A DNA stretch of 64,000 nt from Terracoccus sp. 273MFTsu3.1 (GCF_000383675.1 NZ_KB911823.1:249095-313094), one strand, 5' to 3'; positions 9,290 to 18,575 are shown, numbered from the stretch's first letter. Notes: generated from the letters alone by a model not told the origin. Made by a program: numbers and translations.

Positions 9290-9865
9290 ATGAGGAGTCG
9301 ACTGGCAGGCCTCGTGCTGCGCCTCACCGGGTGGACCGGGGTGGGCGACGTGCCTCGCACCGGCATCGTCGTCGGTGCACCGCACACGTCCAACTGGGAC
9401 TTCGTGATGATGCTCCTGGTCATGTGGCGGGGCGGCGTCACTCCGCGCGTCCTGATCAAGAGGGAGCTCTTCCGTGGTCCGCTCGGGTGGCTCCTGCCGC
9501 GGCTCGGTGGCATCCCGATCGACCGCGACAACCCCGGCGACGTCGTGCGGGGACTCGTGCGCGAGGCCCGGAGCGGGGAGCCGTTCCTGCTGATCCTGGC
9601 TGCGGAGGGCACCCGGACGAAGGGCGGCTACTGGAAGTCCGGCTTCTGGCGCATCGCACGGTCGGCCGGTCTCCCCATCGCCCTCGCCTTCATCGACGGG
9701 CCTTCTCGCACAACCGGGTTCGGTCCCACGATGAGCGCCACCGCAGACGTGGTCGCCGACATGGACACGGTGCGGGCGTTCTACCGCGACAAGCGCGGCA
9801 TCCACCCCGAGCGGCGCACGGAGCCTCGCCTCCGCGAGGAGGACCAGGCCCGAGCGAGGGGCTGA
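9290..9865 (+). CDS. 1-acylglycerol-3-phosphate acyltransferase-like protein
   Basis: 191 residues, PlsC-like fold. Motif I is present as APHTSNWDFV (H and D of the HX4D pair), followed by KRELFRGPLGWLLPRLGGIPIDR and AAEGTRTKGG (motif III). These short, soluble-looking members transfer acyl groups to glycerophosphates or related acceptors; the acceptor is unknown. The ATG at 9290 is preceded by AGAGGAAA. The frame stays open for a further 350 bases upstream over glgM, which is a GC-driven shadow. Confidence 0.8.
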   Translation: MRSRLAGLVLRLTGWTGVGDVPRTGIVVGAPHTSNWDFVMMLLVMWRGGVTPRVLIKRELFRGPLGWLLPRLGGIPIDRDNPGDVVRGLVREARSGEPFLLILAAEGTRTKGGYWKSGFWRIARSAGLPIALAFIDGPSRTTGFGPTMSATADVVADMDTVRAFYRDKRGIHPERRTEPRLREEDQARARG

Positions 9866-9975
9866 CCCGCGGTCGCGGACGGGTCGCGAATCCGGGGTTC
9901 GGCAGGACTCGAGGCGCAAGCCGTGGGACCGTTCGAAGGACACCGAGCGACCCCGCTGACCGGAACGAGCCCGAC

Positions 9976-11697
9976 ATGGCGACTGACGTGGCTGGCAACG
10001 ACGCGCTGACCGACGGTGACCACCGGTCGGTCGACGACCCGGACGGGAAGAGGCCGCCCTCCGGACGGCTCCGGGGGCTGCTCCACTTCACCCTCCCGGG
10101 GTGCTGGGGCGCGGTCCTCTTCGCCGCCCTGTCGTTCACCCCGTCCCTGCTCCCGCGGGGCGGTTTCATCCAGGGCCTGGTCTGTGGGATCACGGCATCC
10201 ATCGGCTACGGTCTCGGCGTCCTCGGCGCGTGGCTGTGGCGGGCCTTCGCGGATCGCGAGCCACGAGAGCCGAGGCCCTCGTCGTGGCGTGTGCTGTTCG
10301 TCGGTGGCGGCCTGCTCCTCGTCGTCTTCTTCGCCCTCGGGCAGTACTGGCAGCACGAGATCCGGAGCCTCATGGGGGTGACGGACTACAACATCGCCCT
10401 CGTCGTCGCCTCGCCCTTCGTCGCGGTGTTCTTCTTCGCCGTGTTCCTGCTCATCGGCCGCGGCATCCGGCGCGTCTACCACTGGGTCGCGGAGCGGCTG
10501 AGCCGCAGGTTCGGGCGGCGGGCCGCCGGCGCGACGGGTTGGGTGCTCGTCACGGCCATGACCTACCTCGTCATCAGCGGCATCCTGCTCGACGGCCTCG
10601 TGGGTGCCATGGACGAGGCCTTCTCGGTCGGCAACACCGTGACGCAGGAGGGTGTCGTCCAGCCCACGAGCGGCCTCCGCTCGGGCGGTCCCGGCTCGAT
10701 GGTGTCGTGGGAGTCGCTCGGACGGGAGGGACGCACGTTCACGGCGTCGGGCCCCACGGCCGGTGACATCGAGGCGGTCGTCCACCATCCCGCCGAGGAG
10801 CCCATCCGCACCTACGCCGGGCTCGACTCGGCCGACGACGCCGAGCAGCGCGCTGCGCTGGCGGTCGACGACCTCGAGCGTGCGGGTGGTTTCCAACGGT
10901 CGAACCTGCTCGTCGTGACGACCACGGGCAGCGGGTGGGTCGACCCGGCACTCGTCGCGCCCTTCGAGTACCTGACCGGCGGCGACGCGGCCACGGTGGG
11001 GATGCAGTACTCCTACCTGCCGTCGTGGCTCTCGTTCCTCGTCGACCAGTCGAAGGCCCGCGAGGCGGGTCGCGCGCTCTTCGACGCGGTCTACGACCGG
11101 TGGTCGCGCCTGCCTCAGGACTCCCGGCCGAAGCTGTTCGTCTCGGGCGAGAGCCTCGGGACGTTCGGCGGTGAGACCGCCTTCAGCGGGGAGTACGACC
11201 TGCGCAACCGGACCGCCGGCACGGTCTTCGCCGGGCCACCGAACTTCAACACGCTGTTCCGGGAGTTCAGCGACCACCGCGACCCCGGCAGTCCCGAGAT
11301 CCAGCCGGTCTACAAGAACGGGCGGACGGTGCGGTTCGCCACCGATCCGGCCGTCTCGATCCCGCCCGAGGGCCAGCCGTGGGACGGCACCCGAGTCCTC
11401 TACCTCATGCACCCGTCCGACCCGATCGTGTGGTGGAGCCCCCACCTCGTGTTCACCGAGCCCGACTGGATCGGTGAGGCGGCCGGCAAGGACGTGCTCC
11501 AGGGGATGTTCTGGATGCCGTTCGTGACCTTCTGGCAGGTGACGGCCGACCTCCCGTTCTCGACCGGCGTCCCTGCCGGGCACGGCCACAAGTACACGAC
11601 CGAGTACGTCGACGCCTGGAACGCCGTGATGCGTCCGGAGGGCGTCACCGCCGACGACCTGGCGGCCATCCGGACGGCGGTCGGAGCGCTGGGCTAG
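9976..11697 (+). CDS. Membrane alpha/beta hydrolase (Abhydrolase_9 type)
   Basis: 573 residues. The first 210 contain about four transmembrane segments, then a hydrophilic domain with nucleophile-elbow-like SGESLGTFGGE near residue 385 and late DPIVWW and GHGHKY segments. Matches the two-part Abhydrolase_9_N/Abhydrolase_9 architecture of actinobacterial membrane hydrolases; substrate unknown. ATG at 9976 chosen because the hydrophobic domain starts soon after; the frame is open further upstream but overlaps the acyltransferase gene. Conserved in envelope-rich actinobacteria, so a lipid or cell-envelope substrate is plausible. Confidence 0.75.
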   Translation: MATDVAGNDALTDGDHRSVDDPDGKRPPSGRLRGLLHFTLPGCWGAVLFAALSFTPSLLPRGGFIQGLVCGITASIGYGLGVLGAWLWRAFADREPREPRPSSWRVLFVGGGLLLVVFFALGQYWQHEIRSLMGVTDYNIALVVASPFVAVFFFAVFLLIGRGIRRVYHWVAERLSRRFGRRAAGATGWVLVTAMTYLVISGILLDGLVGAMDEAFSVGNTVTQEGVVQPTSGLRSGGPGSMVSWESLGREGRTFTASGPTAGDIEAVVHHPAEEPIRTYAGLDSADDAEQRAALAVDDLERAGGFQRSNLLVVTTTGSGWVDPALVAPFEYLTGGDAATVGMQYSYLPSWLSFLVDQSKAREAGRALFDAVYDRWSRLPQDSRPKLFVSGESLGTFGGETAFSGEYDLRNRTAGTVFAGPPNFNTLFREFSDHRDPGSPEIQPVYKNGRTVRFATDPAVSIPPEGQPWDGTRVLYLMHPSDPIVWWSPHLVFTEPDWIGEAAGKDVLQGMFWMPFVTFWQVTADLPFSTGVPAGHGHKYTTEYVDAWNAVMRPEGVTADDLAAIRTAVGALG

Positions 11698-11719
11698 CGG
11701 GAATGGCGGGCCGCGCAGG

Positions 11720-12454
11720 TCAGCCGCCGATGAGCCGGCCCGTCACGGCATACGGCACCCCGACGACCTCCGAGGGACCGCCGAGGATCATGCCGAGCAG
11801 CTCGGCCGGCTTGGGGTAGTCCGCTCCGAGGGCCGCGAGGTAGGCGTCGTGCGCCGACAGCGAGGCCACCGCCGCGTCGAAGTGCTCCGAGACGTCGACG
11901 AAGTGCGTCGGCTCCGGGTCGGCCACGACGAGCAGCCGAGCGACCTGCCACGGCTCGTGGCCCTCGTCGACGAGGTCGGGGAAGATCCACCGGTTGCCCG
12001 CGTCGGCCTTCGCGTCGACGGTGGCGAGACCCACGGCCCGGTGGTCGGCCTGGTTGGCGAAGCCGCCGGGGAAGCGGTCGGCGTACGTCGACGTGATGAC
12101 GAGGTCGGGCCGGCGGATCCGGATCTCGCGGGCGATGGCGCGTCGGAGCGGGAGGCCGTACTCGACGACGCCGTCGGTGAAGCCGTCGAGGAACTCCACG
12201 ACGTCGACACCGACCTTGGCCGCCCCGTCCCGCTCCTCCTGCTCGCGCAGCGGGCCCGCCTGCTCGGGCGGCAGCGTGTCGATCCCCGCCTCTCCCCGGG
12301 TGGCCAGCAGGTAGGTCACCGTCTTGCCGGCCCGCACCCACCGGTCGACGGCGGCGGCCGTGCCGTACTCGAGGTCGTCGGGATGGGCCACGACGCAGAG
12401 AACGGTCTCGAAGGTGCTCTCGTCGAGGGGCTGCAGGTCTGGGTGCTCCGTCAT
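11720..12454 (-). CDS. PIG-L / LmbE-family deacetylase
   Basis: 244 residues with the zinc-binding AHPDDLE motif near residue 22 and the distal NQADHRAVG histidine segment. The family removes N-acetyl groups from small sugars and conjugates; MshB and Mca of mycothiol metabolism belong to it, but the sequence does not identify it as either. ATG lies six bases after TAGATT (12461-12466), a leaderless start. Confidence 0.85.
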   Translation of the reverse strand: MTEHPDLQPLDESTFETVLCVVAHPDDLEYGTAAAVDRWVRAGKTVTYLLATRGEAGIDTLPPEQAGPLREQEERDGAAKVGVDVVEFLDGFTDGVVEYGLPLRRAIAREIRIRRPDLVITSTYADRFPGGFANQADHRAVGLATVDAKADAGNRWIFPDLVDEGHEPWQVARLLVVADPEPTHFVDVSEHFDAAVASLSAHDAYLAALGADYPKPAELLGMILGGPSEVVGVPYAVTGRLIGG

Positions 12455-12460
12455 GGACCA

Positions 12461-12470
12461 AATCTAGGGT
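12461..12470. promoter_or_regulatory. Overlapping divergent -10 elements
   Basis: Minus-strand TAGATT (12461-12466) serves the PIG-L gene; plus-strand TAGGGT (12465-12470) points to the small gene at 12501. They share two bases, so polymerase occupancy at the two promoters should be mutually exclusive. Confidence 0.45.
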
Positions 12471-12500
12471 TGCTTGGCGAAGTCCCGGGGGGATGTGACG

Positions 12501-12926
12501 ATGGGGAACATGCTGACCCTCGAGCTCGCCCGCCGGCTCTCCGACGCGGGACTGGCGTGGAAGCCCGTCTCGGGCGACCGTTTCGTCGTGGCCGTCAGCG
12601 GCATGGAGGACGACGTCTTCGTCATCAGCGAGATCACGGTCGACGTCCACCACTTCACGACGGGCGACGTCATCGGCTTCAACGGCACGACCGAGTGGGC
12701 CCTCGACAGCGTCGAGCAGGACAAGGCCGTGTGGCTGCCGAGGGAGGACCAGCTGCGTGACGTGCTCGGTGAGTCCTTCGTCTCGCTCGAACAGCTCGAG
12801 GGCGGGTATGCCGTGTCGGCACGCGGGCGTGACGGCGCGGTCGGACGCCATGCCGACATCGACGCCGAACGCGCCTACGCGCGAGCGGTGCTCGCGCAGC
12901 TCGAGGCGTCCGCTCCGGAGGTGTAG
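12501..12926 (+). CDS. Conserved actinobacterial protein, function unknown
   Basis: 141 residues with GFNGTTEWALDSVEQDKAVW in the middle and WLPREDQLR after it, a pattern I recognise from a small conserved actinobacterial family that is sometimes labelled CpaE-like pilus protein; no ATPase motif supports that label. No signal peptide or membrane segment. ATG at 12501 is preceded by GGGGGGA (12487-12493) seven bases away. Transcript would start near 12477, giving a short leader. Confidence 0.7.
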   Translation: MGNMLTLELARRLSDAGLAWKPVSGDRFVVAVSGMEDDVFVISEITVDVHHFTTGDVIGFNGTTEWALDSVEQDKAVWLPREDQLRDVLGESFVSLEQLEGGYAVSARGRDGAVGRHADIDAERAYARAVLAQLEASAPEV

Positions 12927-12951
12927 TCGCGCGGTCGAGCTGCACCGGCAC

Positions 12952-13716
12952 TCAGGCGGGGCGCCAGCCTGCGATGGACATGACGGCGACGTTGGTCGCG
13001 TCAGCGAGTGCGGCGTCGGCGTCGGCGGCGAGGTCGCGCAACAGCCGCGTGCGGTTCGCCGTGGTCGCGGCGTCGAGACCGCTCGACCCGAGCGAGGTTC
13101 GGCCGGCGTTGCGGTGGGCCACGCGGGAGAGGTTGGCCGACAGGGCCATGATCCGCAGGGCGCGTCCGGACGTCGCCGACGGGATGCCCCACAGCGTCGT
13201 GTCGAGGTCGGCGTGCGCCTCGGCGCGCGCCTCGTCACCCCAGGGATGGCCGCCCACCTCCTCGAAGCGCACCGTGTGGTCGCGGAGGCGGACCATGAGG
13301 TCGCGCTCGATGTCCCGGAGGTCGAGCATCTCCATGCGGTGCCGGGGGAGCGGGTCCGCCTCGTAGGCCGTCCAGTCCGCGCGGACACCCACGTCACCCT
13401 CCGGGCCGAACTCCGAGAGCGTCGGCACGAGGACCCCGCCGATGCCCGCGACGAAGACGCACTCCCCGGCGTCCGCGGCGTGTGCCGTGGCCGCGGACGA
13501 GCCGCGCGGCATACGGCTCAGGTCGCCGGGTCGGGGGAGCGCCACGAAGAGGGCGCGTTCGCCGAGGTCCCGCCAGACGTCGAGCCGGGCCAGGTCGCCG
13601 GCGACGTGGTCGAGGTCCGGGAAGGCCCGGGCCAGCGCCTCCGTCGTCCCGAGGTCGCCACGCCACGAGGCCGTCACCCAGAGCGCGAGGCGCACGGACG
13701 CGGGCAGCTCGGACAC
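12952..13716 (-). CDS. Conserved hypothetical protein
   Basis: 254 residues, soluble, Arg/Asp rich, no recognised domain. Segments GIGGVLVPTLSEFG and MLDLRDIERDLMVRLRDH are the most structured-looking. GTG at 13716 is chosen because TACGAT (13723-13728) sits six bases upstream and because the further-upstream frame runs through the oppositely oriented ABC gene. Convergent with the gene ending at 12926. Function not assigned. Confidence 0.65.
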   Translation of the reverse strand: MSELPASVRLALWVTASWRGDLGTTEALARAFPDLDHVAGDLARLDVWRDLGERALFVALPRPGDLSRMPRGSSAATAHAADAGECVFVAGIGGVLVPTLSEFGPEGDVGVRADWTAYEADPLPRHRMEMLDLRDIERDLMVRLRDHTVRFEEVGGHPWGDEARAEAHADLDTTLWGIPSATSGRALRIMALSANLSRVAHRNAGRTSLGSSGLDAATTANRTRLLRDLAADADAALADATNVAVMSIAGWRPA

Positions 13717-13776
13717 CCCGTCATCGTAGGGTGCGCCGCCGCGGCGGCTCCGGAGGCCTTGCCATAGGGTCGAGCC

Positions 13777-14562
13777 ATGAGCGACGTCCTCGCCTTCGCC
13801 GGAGTCACCGTTCGTCGCGGTGCCTCGACGCTCCTCGACGACGTCACGTGGGAGGTGGAGGAGGGCGAGCGCTGGGTCGTGCTGGGCGCCAACGGTGCCG
13901 GCAAGACGACCCTGCTCCAGATCGCCGCGGCGCGCCTGCACCCGACCTCGGGGGTCGCCGGGGTCCTCGGCGAGGTGCTCGGCGCCGTCGACGTCTTCGA
14001 GCTGCGGCCGCGCATCGGCCTCGCGAGCTCGTCGATGGCCGAGCGCATCCCCGGTGACGAGCTCGTCGGCAACGTCGTCGTCACCGCCTCCTACGGCATC
14101 ATCGGCCGCTGGCGCGAGTCCTACGACCACGTGGACTACGTGCGCGCCATGGAGCTGCTCAGGACGCTGGGCGCCGAGCACCTCGCCGACCGGGCCTTCG
14201 GCACGCTGAGCGAGGGCGAGCGCAAGCGCGTGCAGATCGCGCGTGCCCTGATGACCGACCCCGAGCTGATGCTGCTCGACGAGCCGGCCGCCGGACTCGA
14301 CCTCGGTGGTCGCGAGGACCTCGTGCGCCGGCTCGCCGACCTCGCCGCCGACACCGAGGCCCCGGCGATGGTGCTCGTGACGCACCACGTCGAGGAGATC
14401 CCGCCGTCGTTCACCGACGTCCTCATGATCCGCGACGGCAAGGTCGTCGCAGCCGGCCCCATCCCGCTGACGCTGACGGCTGAGAACCTCAGCGCCACGT
14501 TCGGGCTGCCCCTCCTGCTCGAGCAGCACGGAGAGCGCTGGTCGGCGCGGGCCGAGTCCTGA
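13777..14562 (+). CDS. ABC transporter ATP-binding protein
   Basis: 261 residues with Walker A GANGAGKTT near residue 37, signature LSEGERKRV and Walker B LMLLDEPAAGLD, then the H-loop THHVEEIP. Resembles the ModF/YlmA-type ATPases that have no adjacent permease, and indeed none is next to it. Leaderless ATG with TAGGGT at 13765-13770. Role may be transport with a distant partner or a non-transport ABC function. Confidence 0.88.
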   Translation: MSDVLAFAGVTVRRGASTLLDDVTWEVEEGERWVVLGANGAGKTTLLQIAAARLHPTSGVAGVLGEVLGAVDVFELRPRIGLASSSMAERIPGDELVGNVVVTASYGIIGRWRESYDHVDYVRAMELLRTLGAEHLADRAFGTLSEGERKRVQIARALMTDPELMLLDEPAAGLDLGGREDLVRRLADLAADTEAPAMVLVTHHVEEIPPSFTDVLMIRDGKVVAAGPIPLTLTAENLSATFGLPLLLEQHGERWSARAES

Positions 14563-14693
14563 TCGCAACCCGTCCCGACCTCCGGATCCGTAGGTCCCGA
14601 GAGGGAACTGAGGCAGAATCGAGTACGTCACAGGAGTGACGCACGGGACATCGGGGCCCGTCGCCGAGGCGGACGAAGGCAGGGTGTGGGCAC

Positions 14694-15143
14694 GTGGTCG
14701 AGGGACACGCTTGGATGGTCTGGGTGGCGGTGGCGCTCGTCCTCGTCGCCATCGAGGCGGTCACGGTCGACTTCACCTTCCTCATGCTCGCCGGTGGCGC
14801 CGTGGGCGCATCGATCGCCGCGGCGTTCGGGGCGCCCCCCGTCGTGCAGGCCATCGTCGCGGCCCTCGTGGCCGTCGCCCTCCTCGCGATCGTGCGTCCG
14901 TGGCTCAAGAACCGCCTCTCGGCCAGCACGCCCCAACAGCTCATGGGCGCCGCGGCCCACGTCGGACGCTCGGCCATCGCCATCGACCGTGTCAACCCGG
15001 CCGGCGGACGGGTCAAGCTGTCCGGCGAGACGTGGTCGGCGCGCACGCTCGGCGACGACATCGAGCCCGGTGAGGAGGTCGTCGTCGACTCCATCGACGG
15101 CGCCACCGCGATCGTGAGCCGCGCCCGCGTCGTGGGGAGCTGA
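14694..15143 (+). CDS. NfeD-family membrane protein
   Basis: 149 residues: two or three hydrophobic helices (residues about 8-75) followed by an OB-fold-like soluble domain (SAIAIDRVNPAGGRVKLSGETWSA, C-terminal EEVVVDSIDG). NfeD proteins pair with SPFH/stomatin proteins, and the next gene is one. GTG at 14694 used; an ATG at 14715 is possible. Confidence 0.88.
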   Translation: MVEGHAWMVWVAVALVLVAIEAVTVDFTFLMLAGGAVGASIAAAFGAPPVVQAIVAALVAVALLAIVRPWLKNRLSASTPQQLMGAAAHVGRSAIAIDRVNPAGGRVKLSGETWSARTLGDDIEPGEEVVVDSIDGATAIVSRARVVGS

Positions 15144-15267
15144 GCCGGCCTCCGGCTCCGCGCCCCGGCGACGCCGCCGAACCAACGAGCGGATCGACCG
15201 ATCCGCCCGCACCAACCGCGCTTCCTCGGGGGAGCTCGGACCGCACAGGGAGAAGGTCGAGAAGGTC

Positions 15268-16434
15268 GTGGACCCGGTACTCATCATTCCGATACTCATC
15301 GTCGTCGTGGCGTTCGTGGTCGTGCTGCGCACCGTGCGCATCGTGCCGCAGCAGACGGCACAGATCGTCGAGCGACTCGGCGGCTACAACAAGACGTTGA
15401 CGGCAGGTATCCACTTCCTGATCCCGTTCGTCGACAAGGTTCGCGCGAACATCGACCTGCGTGAGCAGGTCGTCACCTTCCCGCCGCAGCCCGTCATCAC
15501 CAGCGACAACCTCGTCGTCAACATCGACACCGTCATCTACTACTCGGTCACCGACGCGAAGGCCGCCGTCTACGAGATCGCCAACTTCATCCAGGGCATC
15601 GAGCAGCTGACGGTCACCACGCTGCGCAACGTCATCGGCTCGCTCGACCTCGAGCAGGCCCTGACGAGCCGCGACCAGATCAACGGCCAGCTGCGTGGCG
15701 TCCTCGACGAGGCCACCGGCAACTGGGGCATCCGCGTCAACCGTGTCGAGCTCAAGGCCATCGACCCGCCGCACTCCGTCCAGGAGACGATGGAGAAGCA
15801 GATGCGCGCCGAGCGCGACCGTCGTGCTGCGATCCTCACGGCCGAGGGCTTCAAGCAGTCGGCCATCCTCACGGCCGAGGGTGAGAAGCAGAGCCAGATC
15901 CTGCGGGCCGAGGGCTCGGCGCAGGCCCGCATCCTCGAGGCCCAGGGCCAGGCCCGCGCCATCCAGCAGGTGTTCGCGGCCATCCACCGCGGCAAGCCCA
16001 CCCAGAAGCTGCTCGCCTACCAGTACCTCCAGGTGCTGCCGCAGCTCGCACGCGGCGACTCCAACAAGATGTGGATCATCCCGTCCGAGCTGACCGATGC
16101 GCTCAAGGGCATCGGCAACGCGCTCGGCGGCAGCGAGTCGGGCCCGATGGGCGACGACGAGGAGCAGTGGGTCGACACCGGCGACGCCCAGGACAACGCC
16201 TTTGCCGAGACGGTGCTCGAGGACCCGGCCAAGGCGCTGGCCGAGGCCCGTGGCCAGGCCGCGCAGGCCAGCGCCGAGTCGACCGAGCATGCCGCTCCCA
16301 TGGGTCGCCAGCAGCCACCGCTGCACTCGCAGGCCGACGTGCCCCCGCCGCCCGCCGCCGCCCCGCCGACGACGCCCCCGGCATCCCCGGACGACCTGCC
16401 CGGCGCGGCGCCGGAGCCCCCGACCGCACGCTGA
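15268..16434 (+). CDS. SPFH/Band 7 (stomatin-like) membrane protein
   Basis: 388 residues. One N-terminal membrane helix (4-22), then the SPFH domain (IVPQQTAQIVERLGGY, GIHFLIPFVDKV), a long charged Ala/Glu coiled coil (VQETMEKQMRAERDRRAAIL onward), and a 110-residue Pro/Ala-rich tail probably disordered. SPFH proteins oligomerise into membrane microdomains with NfeD partners. GTG at 15268 after a GGGAGAAGG purine run. A strong palindrome follows the stop codon by 40 bases. Confidence 0.92.
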   Translation: MDPVLIIPILIVVVAFVVVLRTVRIVPQQTAQIVERLGGYNKTLTAGIHFLIPFVDKVRANIDLREQVVTFPPQPVITSDNLVVNIDTVIYYSVTDAKAAVYEIANFIQGIEQLTVTTLRNVIGSLDLEQALTSRDQINGQLRGVLDEATGNWGIRVNRVELKAIDPPHSVQETMEKQMRAERDRRAAILTAEGFKQSAILTAEGEKQSQILRAEGSAQARILEAQGQARAIQQVFAAIHRGKPTQKLLAYQYLQVLPQLARGDSNKMWIIPSELTDALKGIGNALGGSESGPMGDDEEQWVDTGDAQDNAFAETVLEDPAKALAEARGQAAQASAESTEHAAPMGRQQPPLHSQADVPPPPAAAPPTTPPASPDDLPGAAPEPPTAR

Positions 16435-16474
16435 CCGGACGCGGTCCGACACCACCGGCGACACCGCCCCGACG

Positions 16475-16508
16475 ACACCCGGTCACCCTCTGTAGGGTGA
16501 CCGGGTGT
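16475..16508. promoter_or_regulatory. Perfect 15-bp inverted repeat spanning -10 and start codon of the TSUP gene
   Basis: Left arm acacccggtcaccct (16475-16489), loop ctgt, right arm agggtgaccgggtgt (16494-16508), with no mismatch. The right arm holds most of the predicted -10 TAGGGT (16493-16498) and the GTG start (16505-16507). No T tract follows, so it is not a classic terminator. It looks like an operator, or a hairpin that hides the start. Confidence 0.6.
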
Positions 16509-17275
16509 CGTTCTGGTCCGCCGTCGCCATAGCGCTGGCCGGGACCGGGGCCGGCATCATCAACACGATCGTCGGGTCGGGCACGCTCATCACGTTCCCG
16601 ACGCTGCTCTTCTTCGGGGTCAACCCGCTCGTCGCGAACGTCTCAAACAACATCGGCCTCGTCGCCGGGGGCGTGACCGGGGCGTGGGGCTACCGCCGGG
16701 AGCTGGACGGCCAGGCGCGCACCCTGCGCCGGCTCATGCCGATGTCGTTCGTCGGCTCGGTCGTGGGGGCGGGGCTGCTGCTCGTCCTCCCCGCCGCGGC
16801 GTTCCGGGCGATCGTCCCCGTGCTCATCCTCATCGCGCTCGTGCTCGTGGTCGCCGGACCGCGGATCCAGGCCCGGGTCCACCGGGAGGGGGTCGAGGGG
16901 TCGGTGCCACGCTGGCACGGGCCGGCGATGGCAGCCGGGGTCTTCGCCGCCGGCGTCTACGGCGGCTACTTCGGCGCGGCCCAGGGGGTCCTGCTCATGG
17001 GCCTGCTCAGCGCGCTCAGCCTTGAGCCCCTGCAGCGGCTCAACGGCTACAAGAACGTCCTCTCGCTCGTCGTCAACGTCGTCGCAGCAGCCGTGTTCGT
17101 CCTCTTCGCACGCGACCACATCGACTGGCTCATCGTCCTGCTCATCGGCGTCGGCGCCTTCGTGGGCGGCATCATCGGGGCCCGGGTCGGTCGGCGCATC
17201 CCGCCGAACGTCCTCCGCGGTCTCATCATCGCCATCGGCCTCGTCGCCGTCGTCAAGCTCGTCTGGTTCCCCTGA
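16505..17275 (+). CDS. TSUP (TauE/SafE) family membrane exporter
   Basis: 256 residues, seven to eight hydrophobic helices. N-terminal GAGIINTIVGSGTLITFP and mid-protein GVYGGYFGAAQGVLL are the paired repeats of the sulfite/organosulfonate exporter family. Exports small sulfur-containing or organic anions in known cases; substrate unknown here. GTG start six bases after TAGGGT, inside a perfect palindrome, which suggests tight control by a DNA-binding protein. Confidence 0.87.
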   Translation: MSFWSAVAIALAGTGAGIINTIVGSGTLITFPTLLFFGVNPLVANVSNNIGLVAGGVTGAWGYRRELDGQARTLRRLMPMSFVGSVVGAGLLLVLPAAAFRAIVPVLILIALVLVVAGPRIQARVHREGVEGSVPRWHGPAMAAGVFAAGVYGGYFGAAQGVLLMGLLSALSLEPLQRLNGYKNVLSLVVNVVAAAVFVLFARDHIDWLIVLLIGVGAFVGGIIGARVGRRIPPNVLRGLIIAIGLVAVVKLVWFP

Positions 17276-17347
17276 CGGTTCCTCGACGGCTGTGGCCCGC
17301 TCCGGTGGATGTCGGGCGTGGGCGCGACCGGCACTAGCCTGTCGGGC

Positions 17348-18166
17348 GTGCCGATCGAGATCACCGACCCCACCGACCCGCGGCTGAGCGACTACGTGTC
17401 GCTGACCGACGTCGTGCTGCGAAGGCGGCACGAGCCCGAGCGCGGCCTCTACATCGCGGAGAGCCAGAAGGTGATCCGCCGTGCGCTGCGAGCCGGGCAC
17501 CGACCGCGGTCCTACCTCATGGCCAGGCGCTGGCTCGACGACCTCTCCGACATCGTCGCCGACGCGGAGGCCGACGGCGTCCCGGTCTACTTCGCCGAGC
17601 ACGACGTCATCGAGCAGCTGACCGGCTTCCACCTCCACCGTGGCGCCCTCGCCGCGATGCAGCGTCCCGCCCTGCCGACCGTCGAGTCGCTCATCGCCGA
17701 CGCGCGGCGGGTCATCGTCCTCGAGGACGTCGTCGACCACACGAACGTCGGCGCGATCTTCCGGTCGGCCGCGGCGCTCGGGGTCGACGCGGTCCTCATC
17801 ACGCCCCGCTGCGCCGACCCGCTCTACCGCCGCTCGATCCGCGTCTCCATGGGCACGGTCTTCCAGGTCCCGTGGACCCGGATCGACCCGTGGCCGCAGG
17901 GCATGGCCCTGCTCCACGACGCCGGCCTCACGGTCGCGGCCATGGCGCTGTCGGACGACTCGGTCTCGCTCGACGACCTCGAGAGCGGTCCGCCCGAGCG
18001 GCTGGCGCTCGTCGTCGGCACAGAGGGCGACGGCCTGTCGCACCGGACCGTCGCCGACGCCGACCTCACCCTGCGCATCCCCATGGCCGGAGGCGTCGAC
18101 TCGCTCAACGTCGCCGCGGCCAGCGCGGTCGCGATGTGGGCGCTGCGCCCGCGGCCCCAGGACTGA
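17348..18166 (+). CDS. TrmH/SpoU-family RNA 2'-O-methyltransferase
   Basis: 272 residues. N-terminal substrate-binding part (YIAESQKVIRRALRAGH) and SPOUT domain with EDVVDHTNVGAIFRSAAALG, VGTEGDGLS and a C-terminal IPMAGGVDSLNVAAASAVAMW knot motif that binds AdoMet. Methylates ribose in rRNA or tRNA; the exact site is not predictable. GTG at 17348 chosen because TAGCCT (17335-17340) is seven bases upstream, rather than the earlier in-frame ATG at 17309. Confidence 0.92.
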   Translation: MPIEITDPTDPRLSDYVSLTDVVLRRRHEPERGLYIAESQKVIRRALRAGHRPRSYLMARRWLDDLSDIVADAEADGVPVYFAEHDVIEQLTGFHLHRGALAAMQRPALPTVESLIADARRVIVLEDVVDHTNVGAIFRSAAALGVDAVLITPRCADPLYRRSIRVSMGTVFQVPWTRIDPWPQGMALLHDAGLTVAAMALSDDSVSLDDLESGPPERLALVVGTEGDGLSHRTVADADLTLRIPMAGGVDSLNVAAASAVAMWALRPRPQD

Positions 18167-18197
18167 CCTGACGGACCGGCCGGGCCGGTCGGACCCG

Positions 18198-18575
18198 TCA
18201 GGCCCGGACGAGCCGGTCGAGCAGGCGCTCGAGCTCGACGGCGGGGTCGTCGCACAGACCCCCGTGGACCGGTCCGGGCTGCACGACGGTGGAGCGCGGT
18301 GCGATGATCCAGCCGAACCGCTGGCCAGGCTTGTCGAGGGTCGGCAGGCCGCGGCCCGTCTCGCCCCGGCAGACGGCCCGGACGCGTTCGAGCATCGACC
18401 GCACGCCTTCGAGGTCGCACGTCGGCGACAGCGCGTCCGCCCGGCGCTCGTCGAGCTCCCAGGCGGCGTCGAGGAAGCCCGCGTCCTGCGAGTAGAGCAC
18501 GACGCCGACGTTGATGAACTCCTCCCGGTCGACGCGGGGGACGAGCCGGAGCAGGACGTACTGGTACGCGTTCAC
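18198..18575 (-). CDS. DUF3037 family protein
   Basis: 125 residues beginning VNAYQYVLLRLVPRVDREEFINVGVVLYS, the hallmark start of DUF3037. Function unknown. Its GTG overlaps the stop codon of the HipA-like kinase gene in a GTGA (18572-18575), so the two are translationally coupled. DUF3037 commonly follows such a kinase, suggesting a two-component functional unit. Confidence 0.85.
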   Translation of the reverse strand: MNAYQYVLLRLVPRVDREEFINVGVVLYSQDAGFLDAAWELDERRADALSPTCDLEGVRSMLERVRAVCRGETGRGLPTLDKPGQRFGWIIAPRSTVVQPGPVHGGLCDDPAVELERLLDRLVRA

